Of a stretch of DNA of 64,000 nucleotides, positions 36,001 through 45,484 are shown piece after piece. The stretch lies in NCBI RefSeq assembly GCF_038562415.1, contig NZ_JBCFBA010000010.1, forward strand, positions 62,001 through 126,000. The letters are read 5' to 3'. The first letter of the stretch is position 1. Each line of letters begins with the position of its first letter. The notes under the pieces were generated by a model, which saw only the letters and a program-made list of their open reading frames with translations, had not been told where the DNA came from and searched no databases. Origin of the DNA: Solidesulfovibrio sp. (GTDB lineage Bacteria > Desulfobacterota > Desulfovibrionia > Desulfovibrionales > Desulfovibrionaceae). The translations under genes were made by a program, and so were the position numbers.

Positions 36001-36183
36001 TCCGGTGATGGTCGCGCCAGGAGACAAGGGGGCAAGGCGGCCGGCAGCGGTGCCTTTGTGTTGCAACACGACCGCATGTCCCACACCGGTCACGGCTTTG
36101 GGCGTGGCGGCATACACGCAAGCACTGGCAAAAAGACTCGCCATGAGGAGAAAAACCGAAACCTGGACATGTGGCGACTTCAT
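33058..36183 (-). CDS. Secreted repetitive Ig/FN3-like surface protein
   Basis: A 1041-residue exported protein. The start MKSPHVQVSV precedes a signal peptide (VFLLMASLFASACVYA), with AAAGGTG upstream. Nine tandem modules of about 85-90 residues begin with G.P..PTN..SATL and contain YK..LD.G.WS, GLADG.HTVSV and AGNW...TTWTVDT.AP, a bacterial Ig-like or chitobiase-like pattern. Between modules 1 and 2 lies a unique ~75-residue insert (VDFDSPALVSPGWPDPSM ... SFYWAV). The last module is FN3-like (YLVEVADNAGFD ... YWRVRTRDAVGNVSDW). It ends in GGLVPLLLLKE, a tail shared in style with the adjacent glycosidase. Probably an adhesin or matrix protein. Confidence 0.88.
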   Translation of the reverse strand: MKSPHVQVSVFLLMASLFASACVYAATPKAVTGVGHAVVLQHKGTAAGRLAPLSPGATITGLPTAPTNQGSVSLSIGGTDVATYKYRLDGGNWSSEHPVSDTLLIYGLADGEHAVTVAYANDAGQWQPLEITGTWTVQGATRIYPKVDFDSPALVSPGWPDPSMRITSTQGVVSKGLSDYWSYQFVEGDMGGPGECTWELWSVGYGSGWGEFEVVQAGSFYWAVTTPPRATVSGTPASPTNQTSATLTVGGANVTTYKWKLDDGTWSAALPVAQTVPLPAALSDGLHTVSVLGCGNGVCQEETSATTVSWTIDTVPPAEITFSGLPASQTTATGAVITVGGSGVAFYKWSLDGVHWSDPVATDNQIVLSTLADGPYTLSVLACDAAGNWLGTPATYSWTVDTTGPAAAVTTPPPSVTNSRDITLNVVAGDVVAYAVSVDGAAFGPETPVATPISLTGLSDGDHAVAIVGRDALGNWQSQENATTYAFAVDTVAPVAVISGAPANPTRTTSATLAVSGQGVTSYRYRLDNDDYQPAAAVSAAIALTGLADGSHTVSVLGIDAAGNVQSQATPTTATWVVDTAAPVAVITGAPASPTNLTTAILSVSGEGAAFYKFRRDNGAYSAQPIPCGTDISLAGLADGGHTVSVIGGDAAGNWQSQAAPTTVSWVVDTTAPIASLSGVPASPTNSRQAQITVGGDGVNLYQYKLGSGAYGPETVIATKISLSGLADGSQTITVKGCDLAGNWQQTPTTATWTIDTDAPVAVLSGAPSGSTNATAATIVVSGDGVAAYRASLDNAALGKATDPATPYVVGNLADGSHTVSVIARDAAGNWQATPTTATWTVDTTAPTPVLAGLPSGTVNLATATITVAEVAQYQYKIDENPWGPKTDAAVPIVLTGLGNGSHTLAVIGCDSLGNCQSQAAPVTATWIVDTQAPDMPTIPVASNPSRQTTSTPTFVWTSVADAADYLVEVADNAGFDLPRVRRTVSGRTHYRLQGPEALDKKGMWYWRVRTRDAVGNVSDWASASFQYQAGGLVPLLLLKE

Positions 36184-36811
36184 ACGAACACCTTTGTGCA
36201 GGTTGTCAAGACGGCACTCGCGACGATTTTTGTACAACAAGAACAATATTTGGCGGCGCATCCCGAAGTATTCAGCAATACATTATTGCTTAAGCCGTCA
36301 TGGCGTTCCGACATTGCATCGCGAGGCTTCGCACCATGCCGGGGAGTATTTTTCTTCTCATATTCAACGGAATGGATTTTCGCAACAATAAAATGCGGTT
36401 CTGTTTCAGGCGCCGTGGATAGCATACTGCGCTCATCGCGAACAAACGCATTTCGCTCTGTTACTTTCTGCGATATGCATTATCTGGCGACATTCCCGGC
36501 CGGCTTTCGTGCCGCTGCTGGTGCTCATGCCGCTGCGCCTCGGCCTGGAGTGGCGCTCCCGCCGCCGACCGGGAGGGTCCTCAGGACCAGGACGGAATAG
36601 GCGACCGTCTGGCTCCCGCACCGCCGGCACGCTCCCCAGGCACCTGCCGTCCCGGGATCATGGACCGCTCCCCCCGTTGCCCCACCGGCGTTCCACGATC
36701 TGGGGACTCGTCCCTGTCCCCGTGGGCCCGGTAGCGCAAAGGGAACGTTTCCTGCTAGACGGGCAACCGATCCCGGTGCGGTCCGCCCCGCCGCGCCGCG
36801 CAAGGAGCCCC
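36184..36811. other. Divergent upstream region, no gene
   Basis: The first ~300 bases are AT-rich (with a TTGTACAA palindrome near 36231) and should hold the promoter of the repetitive surface protein on the minus strand. The rest is GC-rich and leads into the glycosidase start. No frame here is convincing. Confidence 0.5.
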
Positions 36812-38500
36812 ATGCCGCCATCCCGTCCCCTTCGGTTGCGCCGCCTCGCCCTGGCCCTGGCCCTGGCCCTGCCCCTCCTGGCCGGCACCGCCCCCGAGCC
36901 CGCGCCGGCCCCGGCCCTGTCCGTGGACGCCGGGCACATCCTCGGCCCCATCAGCCCCGACATCTACGGCATGAACTTCGCCGACGAGGCGCTCGCCGCC
37001 GCCGTGCGCCTGCCCGTTCGCCGCAACGGCGGCAATGCCGCCAGCCGCTACAACTGGCGGGTGGACACCTCCAACACCGGCAGCGACTGGTACTTCGAAA
37101 ACATCGCCGCGGACAACGCCGACCCGTCCAGGCTGCCCGACGATTCCTCCGCCGACCGTTTCGTGGGCCAGGACCGACGCACGGGAACGCGCAGCCTGCT
37201 GACCCTCCCCATGCTCGGCTACGTGGCCAAGCGGCGCCTGGAAAGCCACCCCTTCGACTGCGGCTTCAAGGTCTCGGCCTACGGCGCCCAGCAGGCCGTC
37301 GATCCCTGGGACCCGGACTGCGGCAACGGCCTGGCCGCCGGCGGCGGCGCCATCACCGGCAACGCCCCCGCGGACACGAGCGTGGCCTTCGCCCCGGCCG
37401 ACGCCGCCGACTGGATCGGCCACCTCAAGGCGGCCTTCGGCGACGCCGCCTCGGGAGGCGTGGCCTACCTCGATTTCGACAACGAACCCATGCTCTGGAA
37501 CAGCACCCACCGCGACGTCCATCCCACGGCCACGAGCTACGACGAACTCGTCGCCCGCACCCTGACCTACGGCGCGGCGGTCAAGGCGGCCGATCCGGGC
37601 ATCGCCACCCTGGGTCCGGCCACCTGGGGCTGGTGCGCCTGGTTCCATTCGGCCGTGGACGGCTGCACGGCCGGCCAGGACCAGGCCGCCCACGACGGCC
37701 TGGACTTCACGGCCTGGTACCTGGCGCGGATGCGCGACTATGAAACAACGCACGGCCAACGCCTCCTCGACTACCTCGATCTGCACTACTATCCCCAAGC
37801 CCCGGGCGTGGCCCTGTCCACGGCCGGAAATGGCGCCGTCCAGGCCCTGCGGCTGCGGGCCACGCGCTCGCTGTGGGACCCGACCTACACGGACGAAAGC
37901 TGGATCGGCCAGCCCGTGCGACTGCTGCCGCGCATGCGCCAATGGGTGGCCGACCACTACCCGGGCACCAGGCTCGCCATGACCGAATACAATTTCGGCG
38001 GCCTGGAGCACATAAACGGCGCCCTGACCCAGGCCGATGTCCTCGGCATCTTCGGCCGCGAGGGCCTCGACCTGGCCACGCTGTGGAGCCCGCCGTCCAT
38101 TGGCCAGCCCGGAGCCTTCGCCTTCCGCATCTACCGCGACTACGACGGCGCGGGGCATGGCTTCGGCGAAACCGCCCTGGCCGCCGCCAGCGCCGACCAG
38201 GAGGTCGTTGCGCTCTATGCCGCCCGGCGTACCGCCGACCGCGCCCTGACCGTGGTGGCCATCAACAAATCGGCCGCCGCCCGCACGGCCACGGTGTCCC
38301 TGACCGGCTTTTCGCCGGCCGGCCCGGCGGCGGTCTACCGCTACGACGCCACGGACCTGGCGGCCATCCGCCGTGTGGATGACCAGGCCGTCACGGCCGC
38401 CGGCTGGACGAGCCCGCTGCCGGCCAGTTCCATCACGCTTTATGTCGTGCCCGCCGCCGGCGGCGGCATCGCCCCGTGGCTGCCCCTGCTGCTGCCATAA
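36812..38500 (+). CDS. Glycoside hydrolase family 44-like protein
   Basis: A 562-residue exported enzyme. A signal peptide (LRRLALALALALPLLAGTA) follows the ATG, which has AAGGAG upstream; an in-frame 101-residue extension is rejected. GH44 features are [47 protein letters not shown] (catalytic acid in DNEP), DYLDLHYYPQ and MTEYNFGGLEHING (nucleophile Glu). GH44 enzymes cleave beta-1,4-glucans and xyloglucan. A C-terminal beta domain follows and the protein ends in GIAPWLPLLLP. It may remodel a polysaccharide of this cell or of others; substrate unproven. Confidence 0.87.
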   Translation: MPPSRPLRLRRLALALALALPLLAGTAPEPAPAPALSVDAGHILGPISPDIYGMNFADEALAAAVRLPVRRNGGNAASRYNWRVDTSNTGSDWYFENIAADNADPSRLPDDSSADRFVGQDRRTGTRSLLTLPMLGYVAKRRLESHPFDCGFKVSAYGAQQAVDPWDPDCGNGLAAGGGAITGNAPADTSVAFAPADAADWIGHLKAAFGDAASGGVAYLDFDNEPMLWNSTHRDVHPTATSYDELVARTLTYGAAVKAADPGIATLGPATWGWCAWFHSAVDGCTAGQDQAAHDGLDFTAWYLARMRDYETTHGQRLLDYLDLHYYPQAPGVALSTAGNGAVQALRLRATRSLWDPTYTDESWIGQPVRLLPRMRQWVADHYPGTRLAMTEYNFGGLEHINGALTQADVLGIFGREGLDLATLWSPPSIGQPGAFAFRIYRDYDGAGHGFGETALAAASADQEVVALYAARRTADRALTVVAINKSAAARTATVSLTGFSPAGPAAVYRYDATDLAAIRRVDDQAVTAAGWTSPLPASSITLYVVPAAGGGIAPWLPLLLP

Positions 38501-38788
38501 GGGACCGGGATTCCACCCCGCGTCGGCGGCCACGGCCGGTGCGGCACGCCGCAAACGGCAACGGATAGCCTATCGCCAGGGACCGGTATTCCGAAGCCGC
38601 CCCACCGCACGGCCTCCGGCCGCCTGCCCGGCGCCCCGCAACAGCCCTCCCGTTTGCGCCATTCCAGGCCCCGTACCGGGGCCCTCCTTGGAAAATGCAT
38701 CAAGGCGCCATCCATTGCGGTTTGCCGTCGATTGCACTATAGGAGCGGCCTTTCGGCCATCCCCCGCCAAATTCGTTCGAGGTGCCTC

Positions 38789-40321
38789 ATGAAACGCCAC
38801 ATGCTTGTCGCCATCGTCGTGCTCAACGCCCTGCTGCTGACCGGATCGGCCCTCACGGCCGGCATCGCCTCCCTGGGCCTGCTGGCGGCGGCCTTCGTCT
38901 GCGTCACGGGCTTTCTTGCCTGGACCAGCCGCCGCCTGGACGCGGCCTTTGCCTGCATGGAACAGGTCCTCGCCTCCGTGGCCACGACCACCTTCGACTG
39001 TTCCTTCGAGGATGATCCGGTGCTGCGCACCGAAGACCTGGCCAGGGCCGTCGCCCCCCACGAAGCCGCCATCAAGGAGCGGCTGAGCAAGGACGAGGCC
39101 ATGCTCGGCAACATCATCACGCCCATGGCCATCGTGGGCGAGCGGGGCGAAATCAAGTGGCTCAACGAGCACATGGTGCGCCTGACCGAAAACGAGGGCG
39201 CGCCGCCGCTGCACGTGGGTGCCAACTTCGCCCGCTTCTTCTACGGCGACGCCCGCGAGACCGTCGCCGACACGGCCATCCGCCAGCGCGCCCGCCAGAG
39301 CGCCAAGACCGAATTCGACACCCGCAAGGGCAACCACAAATACATCAGCATCTTTTCCACCCCCATCCTCGACTTCGACGACAAGCTCATCGGCGCCTTC
39401 GTGTCCGTGGCCGATTTCACCGGCGTGGTGCTCAAGGAACGCACCATCACCGACCAGAACCACCGCATCGCCCAGGGCGTGGCCGAGGCCACGGCCGTGT
39501 CCGAAAACCTGGCCGAGGCCGCCGACCACATGACCGCGCAAATCGCCCAGTCCACCGAGGGCATGGAGGAGCAGCGCGCCCGCACGGCCGAGGTGGCCAC
39601 GGCCATCGAGGAAATGAACGCCACCATCCTCGAAGTGGCCAAAAACGCCGGCGACGCCGCCGCCACCGCCGGACAGGCCAACACCATCGCCACCAAGGGC
39701 GCGGACCTGGTGGAGAAAGTCATCACCGTCATGGAATCGGTCAACACCAAGGCGGCCGGGCTCAAATCCGAGATGCAGGACCTGGGCGGCCAGGCCCAGG
39801 GCATCGGCCAGATCATGCAGGTCATTTCCGACATCGCCGACCAGACGAACCTGCTGGCCTTAAACGCCGCCATCGAGGCCGCCCGGGCCGGCGAAGCCGG
39901 GCGCGGCTTCGCCGTGGTCGCCGACGAAGTGCGCAAGCTCGCCGAAAAGACCATGACCGCCACCAAGGAAGTCAGCAATTTCATCCAGGCCATCCAGGAA
40001 AGCACCCGGCGCAACATGGCCGCGACCGACGAGACCTCGCGCGGCATCGAGGAGGCCGACACCCTGGCCCACGATGCCGGCGACGCCCTGCGCCAGATCC
40101 TCCTGTACGTGGAGAAGACCTCGGACCAGGTGCGCGGCATCGCCACCGCCGCCGAACAGCAATCGGCCACCTCCGAGGAGATCAACCGCTCCACGGACCA
40201 GATCAACCGTATTGCCGAGGACACCGCCGGGGCCATGTCCCTGGCCTCGTCGGCCGTGTCCAACCTGGCCCACCTGGCCTCGGACCTCAAGACCTCCATG
40301 ACCCGCATGCACCTGGAATAG
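38789..40321 (+). CDS. Methyl-accepting chemotaxis protein with PAS domain
   Basis: A 510-residue receptor. The start [11 protein letters not shown] has GAGGTG upstream. Two closely spaced TM segments (about residues 4-20 and 25-45) leave almost no periplasmic part. A cytoplasmic PAS domain follows ([27 protein letters not shown] ... [27 protein letters not shown]), then the signalling coil with the standard tip. Sensing is therefore internal, perhaps redox or energy. It lies 130 bases before the Ehr-like operon in the same direction, so a functional link to respiration is possible. Confidence 0.94.
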   Translation: MKRHMLVAIVVLNALLLTGSALTAGIASLGLLAAAFVCVTGFLAWTSRRLDAAFACMEQVLASVATTTFDCSFEDDPVLRTEDLARAVAPHEAAIKERLSKDEAMLGNIITPMAIVGERGEIKWLNEHMVRLTENEGAPPLHVGANFARFFYGDARETVADTAIRQRARQSAKTEFDTRKGNHKYISIFSTPILDFDDKLIGAFVSVADFTGVVLKERTITDQNHRIAQGVAEATAVSENLAEAADHMTAQIAQSTEGMEEQRARTAEVATAIEEMNATILEVAKNAGDAAATAGQANTIATKGADLVEKVITVMESVNTKAAGLKSEMQDLGGQAQGIGQIMQVISDIADQTNLLALNAAIEAARAGEAGRGFAVVADEVRKLAEKTMTATKEVSNFIQAIQESTRRNMAATDETSRGIEEADTLAHDAGDALRQILLYVEKTSDQVRGIATAAEQQSATSEEINRSTDQINRIAEDTAGAMSLASSAVSNLAHLASDLKTSMTRMHLE

Positions 40322-40451
40322 AGGCGGGCGCGACGGGCGGCCGCATTGACAACGGGGGCCGTAAAGCATAGCAGCGGGCCACACCGCATCATCGCCGCGT
40401 TCGCGCGCGGCCGGCCCGGCCATGCCGGACCGCTGGAAGGTTTGCCGTATT

Positions 40452-42449
40452 ATGGAATGGTTCGGCATATCCCTGGCCTTGTACGCGCTGGGGGGGCTCG
40501 CCGCCCTGTGCCCGAGGGGCGACGGAGCCGCCAACATCCTGGGGGCGGCCGGGGCGCTGGCCGGCTCCCTGGCCGGACTGGCCGCGTTTTGCCTGGCGCC
40601 GGCCAGCGCCCAGGCCCAGGTCGTCCTGCCCTGGGGCCTGCCCATCGGCGCCCTGGCCCTCGGCCTGGACCCGGCCAGCCGGCTCTTTCTGCTCCCGGTT
40701 TCCCTGCTCGGCGCGGCCTGCGCCGTGTCCGGCGCGGCCAGCCTGGCCGGCCACGGCCATGACGGCGGCGGCGGCCACGGCCGCATCGGCGCCCACTGGT
40801 TCTTCTTCAACATGCTCCTGGCCGGGCTTTCCCTGGTCATGGCCGCCCGCGACGCCGTCTGCTTCCTGCTGGCCTGGGAGATCATGTCCCTGGCCCCGTT
40901 TTTCCTGATCGGCTTCCACGACGAGGAGGTCGAGGTCCGGGAGGCGGCCTGGGTCTATCTCGTGGCCGCCCACCTCGGCGCGGTCTGCCTGCTGGCCTTT
41001 TTCAGCCTCTTTTTCACCGCCGCCGGCGCCACCGGCTTCGACGCCCTGGCCCTGGCCGCCGCCGACGGACGCCTGGGCGCGCCGTCCCTGCTGTTTCTCC
41101 TGGCCCTGGCCGGTTTCGGGGCCAAGGCCGGTTTCTATCCTTTCCACGTCTGGCTGCCCGAGGCCCATCCGGCCGCGCCGAGCCATGTTTCGGCCATGCT
41201 CTCCGGGGCCATGATCAGCGCCGGCATCTACGGCCTGTGGCGCGCCGCCGAACTGCTCGGCCCGGGCGCCGCCTGGTGGGGCTGGGCGCTTGTGGCCGTG
41301 GGCACCGTTTCCGCCGCCCTGGGCATCCTCCAGGGCCTGGCCCAGGCCAACCTCAAGCGGCTGCTGGCCTATTCCAGCGTGGAGAACATGGGCCTGGCCT
41401 GCCTGGGCCTGGGCCTGGGGCTCATCGGCCGGGCCGGCGGCAACGAAACCATGGCCGCCCTGGGGCTGACGGGCGCGGTGTTCGGCGTGTGCAACCACGC
41501 CGCCTTCAAGGGCCTGCTCTTTTTGTGCGCCGGCGAAGTGCTCCACGCCGTGGGCTCGGTGCGCCTGGGGCATCTGGGCGGGCTCGGCAAACGCCTGCCC
41601 GTGGTCGGCGGCAGCTTCCTGCTGGCCGCCACCGGCATCGCCGGCCTGCCGCCCCTGGCCGGTTTCGCCGGCGAGATGGCCCTGGCCCTGGCCCTGCTCG
41701 AGGGCCTGTTCCTGCCGGGGCTGTTGCCGCGCGTGGCCATGGCCGCCGCCTTGGCCGTGGTCGCCGGCGTCGGCGGCTGCGCCCTGGCCGCCTTGGCCAA
41801 GGCCGGCGGGCTGGCTTTTCTGGGCGAACCCCGCACCCCGGCCGCGGCCAAGGCCCTGCCTCCCGGCCCGGCCGCCCGGGCGGCACTCCTGTTTTTGGCC
41901 GGGGTCATCCTGGTCGCCGCCGTCTTCGCGCCCGCCCTCTTTTCCCTGGCCGGCCAGGCGGCCCTGGCCTTTCCCGGCCTCGACCCCGCCCCGGCCCGGG
42001 CGGCCCTGGCCGAGGCCACGGCCATCCTGGCCGCCATCGGCCGGGTGGGGCTGGCCCTGGCCGCGCTGGTGGCCTTGCTGCTTTTCCTGCGCCGCCGCCT
42101 GACCGCCGCCCATGGCAGCCGCCGGGAGCCCACCTGGGGCTGCGGCTACCTCGCCCCCACGACCCGCATGCAGTACGGCCCGGGCTCCTTCGTCGAGCCG
42201 GCCGCCCGGGTCCTGGGCCCGGCCATGGGGCTCAAGGCGCACCTGGACATGGACACCGGCTATTTTCCGGCCAGGGCCCGGCTCGTCGTTTCGGCCCCGG
42301 ACCGGCTGCGGCTGTCGGTGTTCACGCCCCTGTTCGAGGCCGTGGGCAAGGCCTGCGACGCCCTGAAGGTCGTGCAGCACGGCCGGGTCCATCTCTACAT
42401 CCTCTACGTCCTGGCCACGGTGGTCCTGCTTCTGGCCTGGAAGCTCTAG
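40452..42449 (+). CDS. Antiporter-like subunit, HyfB/NuoL type
   Basis: A 665-residue polytopic membrane protein of the proton-conducting NuoL/NuoM/HyfB family. The conserved core is LLAWEIMSLAPFFLIGF, GFGAKAGFYPFHVWLPEAHPAAPSHVSAMLSG (with the key Lys), LKRLLAYSSVENMG and HAAFKGLLFLCAGEV. The C-terminal part, EPTWGCGYLAPTTRMQYGPGSF, is typical of HyfB/HycC. I start at MEWFG; an ATG ten codons earlier is possible but would put charged residues before the first TM. First gene of a six-gene operon for a complex-I-like pump. Confidence 0.92.
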   Translation: MEWFGISLALYALGGLAALCPRGDGAANILGAAGALAGSLAGLAAFCLAPASAQAQVVLPWGLPIGALALGLDPASRLFLLPVSLLGAACAVSGAASLAGHGHDGGGGHGRIGAHWFFFNMLLAGLSLVMAARDAVCFLLAWEIMSLAPFFLIGFHDEEVEVREAAWVYLVAAHLGAVCLLAFFSLFFTAAGATGFDALALAAADGRLGAPSLLFLLALAGFGAKAGFYPFHVWLPEAHPAAPSHVSAMLSGAMISAGIYGLWRAAELLGPGAAWWGWALVAVGTVSAALGILQGLAQANLKRLLAYSSVENMGLACLGLGLGLIGRAGGNETMAALGLTGAVFGVCNHAAFKGLLFLCAGEVLHAVGSVRLGHLGGLGKRLPVVGGSFLLAATGIAGLPPLAGFAGEMALALALLEGLFLPGLLPRVAMAAALAVVAGVGGCALAALAKAGGLAFLGEPRTPAAAKALPPGPAARAALLFLAGVILVAAVFAPALFSLAGQAALAFPGLDPAPARAALAEATAILAAIGRVGLALAALVALLLFLRRRLTAAHGSRREPTWGCGYLAPTTRMQYGPGSFVEPAARVLGPAMGLKAHLDMDTGYFPARARLVVSAPDRLRLSVFTPLFEAVGKACDALKVVQHGRVHLYILYVLATVVLLLAWKL

Positions 42450-42451
42450 CC

Positions 42452-43351
42452 ATGCACGCCGCCCTCCACCTCCTCCTGGCCCTTGCGCTGGCCCCGCTCG
42501 TTCCCGGCATCGTCAACCGGGTCAAGGCCCGTGTGGGCGGCCGGGCCGGCAAGCCCCTGCTCCAGACCTATTTCGACCTGGCCAAGCTCGTGCGCAAGGG
42601 CGTGGTGATAAGCGAAACCGCTTCCTGGGTGGTCTGGGCCGGCCCCATCGTGTCGCTTGCGGCCGTGGCCTGCGGCCTGCTGCTGTTGCCCGGACCGGGA
42701 ACGCCCGCGCCCGTGGCCTTTGGCGGCGACTTCCTGTTGCTGGCCTATCTGCTCGGCCTGTCGCGCCTGGCCCTGGTGCTGGCCGCCCTGGACACGGGAT
42801 CGAGCTTCGAGGGCATGGGCGCCAGCCGCGAGGCCGTTTTCTCCGCCCTGGCCGAGCCGGTTCTTTTCCTGTGCTTCCTGAGCCTTTGCGCCGGCAGCGG
42901 CGGCCTGTCCCTCTCGACCATGCTGGCCCTGCCCTCCCCGGGGCCGGTGACCGCCGAGCGGCTGTTCGTGCCGGTCATCCTCTTCGTGCTGCTTTTGGTG
43001 GAAAACTGCCGCATCCCGGTGGACGACCCCAACACCCACCTGGAGCTGACCATGATCCACGAGGTCATGGTCCTCGACCACAGCGGCCCGGACCTGGCCG
43101 CCGTGGTCTACGGCGCCGCGCTCAAGCTCTGGATTTTCTGCGCCCTGACGGCCCTGACCCTGACGCCGGCCTCGGGGCTTTCGCCCCTGGCCGCCTGGGG
43201 CGTTTTCGGCGGGCTCATGCTCGTGGTGGCCGTGGCCGTGGGGCTGGTGGAATCGGCCATGGCCCGGCTGCGCCTGTTGCGCGTGCCGCGGCTGCTCGGC
43301 TGGGCCGGGGCGCTGGTGGCCCTGTCCCTGGTCCTTTCGGTGTGGAGGTAG
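42452..43351 (+). CDS. NuoH/HyfC-like membrane subunit
   Basis: A 299-residue membrane protein of the NuoH/HycD/HyfC family. Hallmarks are KPLLQTYFDLAKLVRKG near residue 32, ALDTGSSFEGMGASREAVFSALAEP and the acidic loop ENCRIPVDDPNTHLELTMIHEVMVLD. In related complexes it couples the hydrophilic redox arm to the pump modules. It follows the HyfB-like gene by two bases. Normal length. Confidence 0.94.
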   Translation: MHAALHLLLALALAPLVPGIVNRVKARVGGRAGKPLLQTYFDLAKLVRKGVVISETASWVVWAGPIVSLAAVACGLLLLPGPGTPAPVAFGGDFLLLAYLLGLSRLALVLAALDTGSSFEGMGASREAVFSALAEPVLFLCFLSLCAGSGGLSLSTMLALPSPGPVTAERLFVPVILFVLLLVENCRIPVDDPNTHLELTMIHEVMVLDHSGPDLAAVVYGAALKLWIFCALTALTLTPASGLSPLAAWGVFGGLMLVVAVAVGLVESAMARLRLLRVPRLLGWAGALVALSLVLSVWR

Positions 43352-43353
43352 CG

Positions 43354-43995
43354 GTGGAACTGTACCAGTCCGTCATGGTGGCGCTTTTGTGCGTCAATCT
43401 GGCGCTTCTCGCCGTCACCCGCCTGCGCACGCTCACGCGCATCACCGCCGTGCAGGGGGCGCTGTTGGCCCTGGTGCCGCTGCTCTCCGCCACCCCCGGC
43501 GCGGCCGGCCACATGCTGCCCCTGTCCCTGGCCGTTTTGGCCATCAAGGGCATCGGCTTCCCGTGGCTTTTGGCCCGCACCCTGTCGCGCCTGGAAGTCA
43601 ACCCCGTGGTCGAGCCCTACCTCGGCTTCAACCTGTCGCTTTTGGCCGGCGTGTCGGGCCTGCTGTTCTCCTTGTGGCTGGAGACGCGGCTGCCCTTTCC
43701 GCCGGGGCTTTTTCCGCCGCTGCTGTTTCCGGCGGCGCTCACCACCATTTTCACGGGCCTGACCCTGGTCGTCGCCCGCCAGAAGGCGCTGACCCAGGTC
43801 ATCGGCTACCTGGCCGCCGAAAACGGCATTTTCCTGCTGGGCACGCCCCTGTCCGGCCAGGGCTCGGTCTGGCTGGAACTCTCGGTGCTCCTCGACGTCT
43901 TCGTGGCCGTCTTCGTCATGGGCATCGCCATCCACCACATCAGCAAGACCTTCGATTCCATCGACGTGGGCCGGTTTTGCACGTTACGGGACTAA
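43354..43995 (+). CDS. HyfE-like membrane subunit
   Basis: A 213-residue membrane protein with about six or seven hydrophobic segments, like HyfE (which carries a NuoK-like core). Supporting phrases are LAIKGIGFPWLLARTLSRLEVNPVVEPYLGF, VIGYLAAENGIFLLGTPL and a terminal HHISKTFDSIDVGRFCTLRD. It starts with GTG right after GGAGGTAGCG, two bases past the previous stop. Confidence 0.9.
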   Translation: MELYQSVMVALLCVNLALLAVTRLRTLTRITAVQGALLALVPLLSATPGAAGHMLPLSLAVLAIKGIGFPWLLARTLSRLEVNPVVEPYLGFNLSLLAGVSGLLFSLWLETRLPFPPGLFPPLLFPAALTTIFTGLTLVVARQKALTQVIGYLAAENGIFLLGTPLSGQGSVWLELSVLLDVFVAVFVMGIAIHHISKTFDSIDVGRFCTLRD

Positions 43996-44002
43996 TCGCG
44001 CC

Positions 44003-45481
44003 ATGCTGCTTGCCGCCCTGCCACTGATCCCGCTCACGGCCGCCCTGGCGACCCTGGCCATCCCGGCCGACGGCCCGCGCCGGCTGGTGCTCATCGCCGC
44101 CGCCGGGCTCCACGCGCTCGGGACCGCCGCCACCTTCGCCTGGCCGCCCGAACCCGCCTGGGGCGGGCTGCTGGCCCTGGACGCCCTGGGGCAACTCTTC
44201 CTGTCCCTGGCCAGCCTGCTGTTCCTGGCCGCCGCCATCTACGCCGCCGGCTACCTGCGCCACGAAGGCTCCGGCCCCAAGCGCGACTTCCAGGACGGCG
44301 CGGCCTTCATCAACGCCCCCGAGCGCATCTTCACCATGTGCCTGTGCCTGTTCCTCTGCGCCATGACCGTGGTGTGCGCCACGCGCAACCTGTCCGTCCT
44401 GTGGGTCGGCGTGGAGGCCACCACCCTCACGAGCGCCCCGCTGATCTACTTCCACCGCCACCGCCGGTCGCTGGAGGCCACCTGGAAGTACCTGGTCATC
44501 TGCTCCGTGGGCATCGCCCTGGCGCTTTTGGGCAACATCCTTTTCTCCGTGGCCTTTTTCGACCCCTCCAGCCCCCTGGCCTCCATGGACCTGGCGGCCA
44601 TGCTGCCCCGCGCCCCCGGGGCGGCCAAGCCCTGGCTGCGGGCGGCGTTCATTTTCGTCCTGGTCGGCTACGGCTCGAAAATGGGCCTGGCCCCCATGCA
44701 CAACTGGCTGCCCGACGCCCACAGCCAGTCGCCGTCGCTGGTTTCGGCGCTGCTGTCGGGCGCGCTTTTAAACTGCGCCTTTCTCGGCATCCTGCGGGCC
44801 GACCAGGTCCTGGCCGGGGCCGGCATGGCCGATTTCGGCGGCGAACTGCTGGTGCTTTTCGGGCTTGTCTCCCTGGCCACGGCCGCCGTGTTCGTGGTCG
44901 GCCAGGGCGACTACAAGCGGCTGCTGGCCTACTCCAGCGTCGAACACATGGGCATATTGGCCCTGGGCGTGGGCATCGGCGGCGGCGCCGCCTTCGGGGC
45001 CATGCTCCACGCCGTCAACCACTCCCTGACCAAGGGCGCCCTGTTCCTGCTGTCCGGCAACATCCTGGCCGTCTACCACACCCGTTCCTGCCACGACGCC
45101 CGGGGCGTCGCCCGCGCCCTGCCGGTCACGGCCGCCCTGTGGCTGGCCGGCTTCCTGGCCATCTGCGGCTCGCCGCCCTTCGGGATCTTCGTGAGCGAAC
45201 TGACGATCCTCAAGGCCATGCTGGCCGGCGGCCACGCGGTTGCCGCCACGCTGTTCCTCGTCCTTTTGGCCGTCATCTTCGTCGGCATGTCCGTGCCGGT
45301 CCTGCGCATGGTCCAGGGCCCCCTGCCGCCGGCCGTCAAACGGCCCGGCCCCGAGAGTCCCCTGGCCGTGCTGCCGCCCCTGGTGCTGCTTGCGGCCGTG
45401 CTGGTTTTCGGCCTGTACCTGCCGGGTCCCCTGACCGCCTTTCTGACCAAGGCGGCCCAAACCCTGGCGGTGGGAGGCTAG
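44003..45481 (+). CDS. Antiporter-like subunit, HyfF/NuoM type
   Basis: A 492-residue polytopic protein, the second proton-channel-like subunit of the operon. LSVLWVGVEATTLTSAPLIYFH, GYGSKMGLAPMHNWLPDAHSQSPSLVSALLSG (key Lys), YKRLLAYSSVEHMG and NHSLTKGALFLLSGN are diagnostic. Only two such subunits are present, against three in full Hyf, so this is the smaller version. Seven bases separate it from the preceding gene. Confidence 0.94.
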   Translation: MLLAALPLIPLTAALATLAIPADGPRRLVLIAAAGLHALGTAATFAWPPEPAWGGLLALDALGQLFLSLASLLFLAAAIYAAGYLRHEGSGPKRDFQDGAAFINAPERIFTMCLCLFLCAMTVVCATRNLSVLWVGVEATTLTSAPLIYFHRHRRSLEATWKYLVICSVGIALALLGNILFSVAFFDPSSPLASMDLAAMLPRAPGAAKPWLRAAFIFVLVGYGSKMGLAPMHNWLPDAHSQSPSLVSALLSGALLNCAFLGILRADQVLAGAGMADFGGELLVLFGLVSLATAAVFVVGQGDYKRLLAYSSVEHMGILALGVGIGGGAAFGAMLHAVNHSLTKGALFLLSGNILAVYHTRSCHDARGVARALPVTAALWLAGFLAICGSPPFGIFVSELTILKAMLAGGHAVAATLFLVLLAVIFVGMSVPVLRMVQGPLPPAVKRPGPESPLAVLPPLVLLAAVLVFGLYLPGPLTAFLTKAAQTLAVGG

Positions 45482-45484
45482 ACC

